Shown here: one piece after another, positions 4,983 through 8,784 of the stretch
Position numbering within the stretch: the first letter of the stretch is position 1
Layout: each line of letters opens with the position of its first letter
Source: Prevotella sp.
Lineage (GTDB): Bacteria; Bacteroidota; Bacteroidia; Bacteroidales; Bacteroidaceae
DNA length: 8,784 bases
Direction: 5' to 3'
Assembly (NCBI GenBank): GCA_017442765.1
Contig: JAFRZC010000002.1
Coordinates: 1-8,784, forward strand
Position numbers and translations under genes: made by a program
Notes under the pieces: generated by a model
Told to the model about the DNA's origin: nothing
The model's database searches: none
The model's input: the letters and a program-made list of their open reading frames with translations, nothing else

Positions 4983-6425
4983 ATGGCAAATCTTAAGTCG
5001 CTGGCCAAGGACACGGCCATCTACGGGCTGTCGAGCATCGTGGGCCGGTTTCTGAACTATCTGCTTGTACCGCTCTACACATACTACATGCCGAAAGCGT
5101 CGGGCGACTACGGCGTGAGCACCAACGTCTATGCCTATGTGGCGCTGCTGCTGGTGCTGCTCACTTTCGGCATGGAGACCACGCTTTTCCGCTTTGCCAA
5201 CGACGAGCGGTCGCATCCCCACACCGTTTTCTCCACGGCCATGGCCGTCGTGGGCACGCTGTCCGCCGTGTTCCTGCTGCTCGTCTTCGGCTTCATCGGC
5301 CCCATCAGCCATGCCATAGGCTACGAGGCCCATCCCGAATATCTGCAGATGATGGCTGTGGTAGTGGCCTTGGATGCCATACAGGCCGTGCCCTTCAGCT
5401 TCCTCCGCTACCACAAGCGTGCCCTGCACTTTGCCGCGCTAAAGCTGCTTTTCATCGTGATGAACGTTGCGCTCAATGTCATCTGCTTCGTATGGCTGGG
5501 GAAGACATCGGTCTATTACGTGTTTCTCATCAACCTGCTCTGTACGGGGTTCATCATGCTGCTCTTCGTGCCAGGGCTGCTCCGCATCAAGTGGAAGTTC
5601 GATGCGAAGCTGCTCCGCCAGATGCTCGCCTACTCGTGGCCGTTGCTGGTGCTGGGCATCGCCGGCATCCTCAACCAGGTGGCCGATAAGATTGTCTTCC
5701 CGTTCGTCTATCCCGACAAGGCCGATGCCAAGGTGCAGCTGGGCATCTACGGCTCGTGCGTGAAGATAGCCATGATCATGGCCATGATCACCCAGGCTTT
5801 CCGCTACGCCTACGAGCCCATCGTCTTCGCCAAAGGCAAGGACAAAGACAAAAACGAATACTACGCGGCGGCGATGAAGTATTTTATCATCTTCACGCTG
5901 CTGGCCTTCCTCTGCGTGGTGGGGTGGATGCCAATGCTGCAATACATCATCGGAGCCGACTACCGCGAGGGTCTGCGTGTGGTGCCCATCGTCATGGTGG
6001 CCGAGATCATGATGGGCATCTACTTTAACCTCTCGTTCTGGTACAAGCTCATCGACAAGACCATCTACGGAGCCTGGTTCTCGGTTATCGGATGCGCGGT
6101 GCTCTTCGCCGTCAACATCCTCTTTATCCCGCGCTACGGCTACATGGCCTGCGCGTGGGGTGGCGTGGCCGGCTACGGCACGGCAATGGTGCTCAGCTAT
6201 TTCGTCGGACAGAAGAAGAACCCCATCCCCTATCCCATGCGCAACATCGCCTTCTATGTGGCAGCGGCGGCGGCGCTCTACCTGCTCATGAGCCTTGTGC
6301 CCAACGAGTGGAACAGCGTGCTGCGACTCACCGTCAACACCGTGCTCATCGCCGCCTTCCTCGCGCTGATAGCCCTCCGCGACTTCCCCGGAATAATCGG
6401 GAGAATCCGGAAAAAGGATAATTAA
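4983..6425 (+). CDS. Polysaccharide/lipid-linked oligosaccharide flippase (Wzx-like, MOP superfamily)
   Basis: This 480-residue integral membrane protein has about 12-14 hydrophobic segments. The clearest are near 12-33, 48-64, 83-106, 120-140, 152-171, 177-200, 217-233, 258-275, 298-316, 331-352, 364-383, 388-408, 421-439 and 448-466. The N-terminal KSLAKDTAIYGLSSIVGRFLNYLLVPLYT pattern (5-33, shown in part by LNYLLVPLY) is characteristic of the PST/Wzx branch of the MATE-like MOP superfamily. Length is typical. Such proteins move undecaprenyl-linked saccharide units from the cytoplasmic to the periplasmic face of the inner membrane for capsule, O-antigen or glycoprotein assembly. No glycosyltransferases or Wzy polymerase lie in the window, so its polymer is unknown. 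A charged loop, KGKDKDKNE (284-292), is probably cytoplasmic. ATG 4983 begins directly at the family's N-terminus. It is 87 bp after the CapA-like gene and 23 bp before the peptidase gene. A MurJ role is less likely by sequence pattern. Confidence 0.87.
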   Translation: MANLKSLAKDTAIYGLSSIVGRFLNYLLVPLYTYYMPKASGDYGVSTNVYAYVALLLVLLTFGMETTLFRFANDERSHPHTVFSTAMAVVGTLSAVFLLLVFGFIGPISHAIGYEAHPEYLQMMAVVVALDAIQAVPFSFLRYHKRALHFAALKLLFIVMNVALNVICFVWLGKTSVYYVFLINLLCTGFIMLLFVPGLLRIKWKFDAKLLRQMLAYSWPLLVLGIAGILNQVADKIVFPFVYPDKADAKVQLGIYGSCVKIAMIMAMITQAFRYAYEPIVFAKGKDKDKNEYYAAAMKYFIIFTLLAFLCVVGWMPMLQYIIGADYREGLRVVPIVMVAEIMMGIYFNLSFWYKLIDKTIYGAWFSVIGCAVLFAVNILFIPRYGYMACAWGGVAGYGTAMVLSYFVGQKKNPIPYPMRNIAFYVAAAAALYLLMSLVPNEWNSVLRLTVNTVLIAAFLALIALRDFPGIIGRIRKKDN

Positions 6426-6448
6426 CAACAAAACAAAATAGAAAAGAA

Positions 6449-8566
6449 ATGAAGAAGTTATTATTGACATTGTTCGGTGCGCTCGTGATGACGGGTGCGA
6501 AAGCCGACGAAGGCATGTGGACACTCTACAACCTGCCGCAGGCCGTTTACAACAAGATGGCGGAAGAAGGATTCCAGATGCCCTACGACGACTTATATGG
6601 CAGCGACAGCGCCATCAAGAACTGCGTGGTGAACTTCTCGGGCTACTGCACCGGCGTGGTGGTCTCGCCCGACGGACTCGTCTTCACCAACCACCACTGC
6701 GGCTTCGAGTCCATCCGCTCGCACTCCACCGTCGAGCACGACTACATGCTCAACGGCTTCTACGCCAAGAGCTACGAAGAGGAGCTGCCCAACGAGAACA
6801 TGTTTGTCTCGTTCATGGTCAGCCAGGAGAAAATCACCGACCGCCTGCGCGCGCTCGGCATCGACGACATGGGAGCCAGCGAACAGGAGACGCTCATCGA
6901 CTCGCTGCAGCAGGCCATGACCGACTCCGTGAAAGCCATCGACCCGACACTCCACGTGAGCATCGACGCCTTCTACGAGGGCAACGACTACTACGCCACC
7001 ACCTATCAGGACTTCCGCGACCTGAGACTCGTCTTCACCATTCCCAAGTCGATGGGTAAGTTCGGCGGCGAGACCGACAACTGGATGTGGCCCCGCCAGA
7101 CCTGCGACTTCTCCGTGTTCCGCATCTATGCCGACCCTGAGACCAACGGCCCCGCCGACTACTCCGAGCGGAACGTGCCCTATCATCCCAAATCGTGGGC
7201 ACCCGTCTCCATGCAAGGCTACAAAGATGGCGACTTCGCCATGACCATCGGCTATCCGGGCTCTACCTCGCGCTACCTCTCCAGCTATGGCATCCGCGAG
7301 ATGCGCGACGCACAGAACGAGCCACGCGCCCAGGTGCGCGGCGTGAAGCAGGAGGTCATGCGCCGACACATGGATGCCGACGAGGCCGTGCGCATCAAGT
7401 ACGACTCGAAATACGCACAGAGCTCCAACTACTGGAAAAACTCCATCGGCATGAACAAGTGCATCGACTCTATCGGCATCATCAACCAGAAGCGCGAATA
7501 CGAGAACCGCATCCGCGTATGGCAGGACGAGACGGGCTATCTGAAAGACAAGCTCGACTTCGACCGCATGGCCGAGCTCTACACGCAGCGCTTCGACATC
7601 AACCGCCACAGCACCTACTTCTTCGAGTCGTTCTGGCGCACCAGCGAGTTCTTCAACCGCGCCTTCAAGATTGCCTCGCCCATGGGAGTGCCCGTCGAGA
7701 ATCCCGATGCCAAGGAAGCAAAGCAATACTTCCAGTTCCCCGACAACAGCAACGAGTGGGACGAGTCCCTCGACAAAGAGGTGATGGCGACGCTCATGAA
7801 GAACTACGCCGACCACTACACCGACCAGCGGCCCGCGTTCTATCAGACCATAGAGAAGAAATTCAAGGGCGACTACCGGAAATACGTCGATTGGCTCTAC
7901 AAGAAGTCTCTGCTCATGAAGCCCGGTGCCAAGCTCTACGTCAACTCCAAGAAATTCGACAAAGACCCGGGCGTGGCACTCGGTAAAGAGCTCATGACCA
8001 TCGCCATGATGACCTATGTCACCACTGCAGGCATCGACGAGGAGATTGCCAAACAGGAGAAATACCTCTGCGCCGCCAAGCTGCGCATGGAGGAAGACCT
8101 GCCCCACTACTCCGACGCCAACTTCACCATGCGCCTCAGCTACGGGCAGGTGGGCGGCTATGAGCTCGGCGGACAACCCTCGGGCTACTACACCGAGGCA
8201 GCCTCCATCATCGAGAAGATGAACCGTGCCGACGAGAACGTGGAATACTTCGCCGAGCCCATCATGCACGAGCTGATGAGCACCAACGACTTCGGCCCCT
8301 ACACCGACAAGACCACAGGCAAGATGCAGCTCTGCTTCCTCACCAACAACGACATCACCGGCGGCAACTCCGGCTCGCCCATGTTCGACGGAAAGGGACG
8401 ACTCGTCGGACTGGCTTTCGACGGCAACTGGGACTCGCTCTCCTCCGACATCAACTTCGACAAGCGGCTGGCGCGCTGCATCGGCGTCGATATCCGCTTC
8501 GTGCTCTACATGATGGACCGCTGGGGACACGCCGACCGCCTGCTCCAGGAAATCAACGCACAATAA
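6449..8566 (+). CDS. S46-family dipeptidyl peptidase, DPP7-type
   Basis: The 705-residue precursor has a signal peptide (1-19, cleavage after AKA) and then DEGMW, the usual mature start of S46 enzymes. The split trypsin-like catalytic module is complete: H83 in TNHHCGF, D220 in QTCDFSVF and S641 in GGNSGSP. N211, W212 and R216 (DNWMWPR) match the residues that anchor the free substrate N-terminus. The insert between them (about 275-560) is the helical domain that restricts cleavage to dipeptides. The residue 18 after the catalytic Ser, G659 in AFDGNW, is Gly as in DPP7/DAP BII. DPP11 has Arg there and cuts after Asp/Glu, so a preference for hydrophobic or aliphatic P1 is inferred. The enzyme acts in the periplasm, releasing dipeptides for uptake in peptide-using Bacteroidales. 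Length agrees with the family. It is the last gene of the run, with an A-rich leader before ATG 6449. Confidence 0.95.
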   Translation: MKKLLLTLFGALVMTGAKADEGMWTLYNLPQAVYNKMAEEGFQMPYDDLYGSDSAIKNCVVNFSGYCTGVVVSPDGLVFTNHHCGFESIRSHSTVEHDYMLNGFYAKSYEEELPNENMFVSFMVSQEKITDRLRALGIDDMGASEQETLIDSLQQAMTDSVKAIDPTLHVSIDAFYEGNDYYATTYQDFRDLRLVFTIPKSMGKFGGETDNWMWPRQTCDFSVFRIYADPETNGPADYSERNVPYHPKSWAPVSMQGYKDGDFAMTIGYPGSTSRYLSSYGIREMRDAQNEPRAQVRGVKQEVMRRHMDADEAVRIKYDSKYAQSSNYWKNSIGMNKCIDSIGIINQKREYENRIRVWQDETGYLKDKLDFDRMAELYTQRFDINRHSTYFFESFWRTSEFFNRAFKIASPMGVPVENPDAKEAKQYFQFPDNSNEWDESLDKEVMATLMKNYADHYTDQRPAFYQTIEKKFKGDYRKYVDWLYKKSLLMKPGAKLYVNSKKFDKDPGVALGKELMTIAMMTYVTTAGIDEEIAKQEKYLCAAKLRMEEDLPHYSDANFTMRLSYGQVGGYELGGQPSGYYTEAASIIEKMNRADENVEYFAEPIMHELMSTNDFGPYTDKTTGKMQLCFLTNNDITGGNSGSPMFDGKGRLVGLAFDGNWDSLSSDINFDKRLARCIGVDIRFVLYMMDRWGHADRLLQEINAQ

Positions 8567-8620
8567 TCGTTACATGTCCATAATGTTGCCGTGTCTTTTC
8601 AGGCGCATGTTAATTTGTCT

Positions 8621-8716
8621 TAAAGGGGGAGTGGAAATGTTAACGGATTCTGCTGACTTCTACCTTCTTTCTGGAGTGCGGAAATGCCCTTTTCTCACGC
8701 TTTCACTCCCCTTTTA
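8621..8716 (+). other. Long inverted repeat with a duplicated arm, downstream of the DPP7 gene
   Basis: The 218 bp after the peptidase gene have no gene. Bases 8621-8636 (TAAAGGGGGAGTGGAA) pair with 8701-8716 over 16 bp including two G-U pairs, enclosing 64 bases, and the right arm ends in CCCCTTTTA. A near copy of the left arm, GGAGTG(CG)GAAATG at 8673-8686, can pair with the same right arm (8701-8709), so the two folds exclude each other. This could be the operon's terminator or an attenuator-like leader of the next gene. 8567-8620 shows nothing notable. Confidence 0.5.
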
Positions 8717-8718
8717 TA

Positions 8719-8746
8719 CCCTCATCCCTCATCTTTCATCCCTCAT
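8719..8746. repeat. Tandem heptamer repeat (CCCTCAT)n
   Basis: Four consecutive 7-mers run CCCTCAT, CCCTCAT, CTTTCAT, CCCTCAT, followed by a partial CCTTTCC. The third copy differs at two positions. The array is intergenic and pyrimidine-rich on the plus strand. Confidence 0.75.
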
Positions 8747-8754
8747 CCTTTCCC

Positions 8755-8768
8755 AAACATATATGTTT
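8755..8768. promoter_or_regulatory. 14-bp perfect palindrome near the right edge
   Basis: AAACATATATGTTT is self-complementary. It includes TATGTTTC (8762-8769), one base from the -7 consensus TAnnTTTG, so it may be part of a promoter or operator for a gene beyond the window. No -33 box is evident. Confidence 0.3.
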
Positions 8769-8784
8769 CGCCTCCCAAAACACG

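Noticed and set aside
5773..5790. Perfect 18-bp palindrome TGATCATGGCCATGATCA inside the flippase gene
   Set aside because: It is explained by the coding repeat MIMAMIT (ATG ATC ATG GCC ATG ATC) in a membrane segment, so a separate function is not needed.
5439..6524. Minus-strand 361-codon frame antisense to the flippase gene
   Set aside because: The product is rich in His, Glu and Asp with no family resemblance, while the plus strand encodes a coherent membrane protein.
6593..8563. Minus-strand open frame of 656 codons antisense to the DPP7 gene
   Set aside because: It mirrors a gene with full catalytic motifs, and its Val/His/Gly/Asp-rich translation has no recognisable domain. Long antisense frames are expected from the GNC/NNC codon bias here.

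Overview
The window looks like a chromosomal segment from a Bacteroidales bacterium, most likely Prevotellaceae. Reasons: GC-rich genes separated by AT-rich spacers, purine-rich translation starts without a strong Shine-Dalgarno sequence, a textbook Bacteroidetes -7 promoter box (TATCTTTG, 1991-1998), and a gene set typical of the group (ECF sigma factor with a short membrane partner, secreted esterases, S46 dipeptidyl peptidase). The genus call is inference.

Layout. 1-140 is the 3' end of a gene resembling acetylglutamate kinase (argB), followed by a strong intrinsic terminator (161-192). 223-1243 holds a two-gene unit: an ECF sigma-70 factor and an overlapping single-span membrane protein that is a candidate anti-sigma factor. 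This unit ends at a hairpin (1366-1399) whose left arm lies beyond, and right arm within, the 3' end of the convergent Nudix gene (1377-1907, minus strand). 1908-2052 is a divergent promoter region with an 11-bp direct repeat.

From 2053 to 8566 five genes run on the plus strand with gaps of 43, 16, 87 and 23 bp: two tandem paralogous secreted alpha/beta-hydrolases, a CapA-family metallophosphatase-like protein, a Wzx-like polysaccharide flippase, and a DPP7-type S46 dipeptidyl peptidase. Four of the five carry export signals and the fifth is an integral membrane transporter, so the cluster serves the envelope or periplasm. Esterases could deacylate imported glycans or peptidoglycan/capsule components, CapA and the flippase suggest envelope polymer handling, and the peptidase makes dipeptides for uptake. 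A single transcript is plausible, but the 87-bp gap before the flippase contains palindromes that might interrupt it.

8567-8784 has no gene. It holds a long hairpin with a duplicated arm, four CCCTCAT-type heptamers and a 14-bp palindrome. I found no tRNA, rRNA, CRISPR array or insertion sequence. I did not find a convincing undescribed multi-gene system; the points most worth checking are the sigma/membrane-protein pair, the palindrome cluster at 4899-4962 and the competing-hairpin element at 8621-8716.
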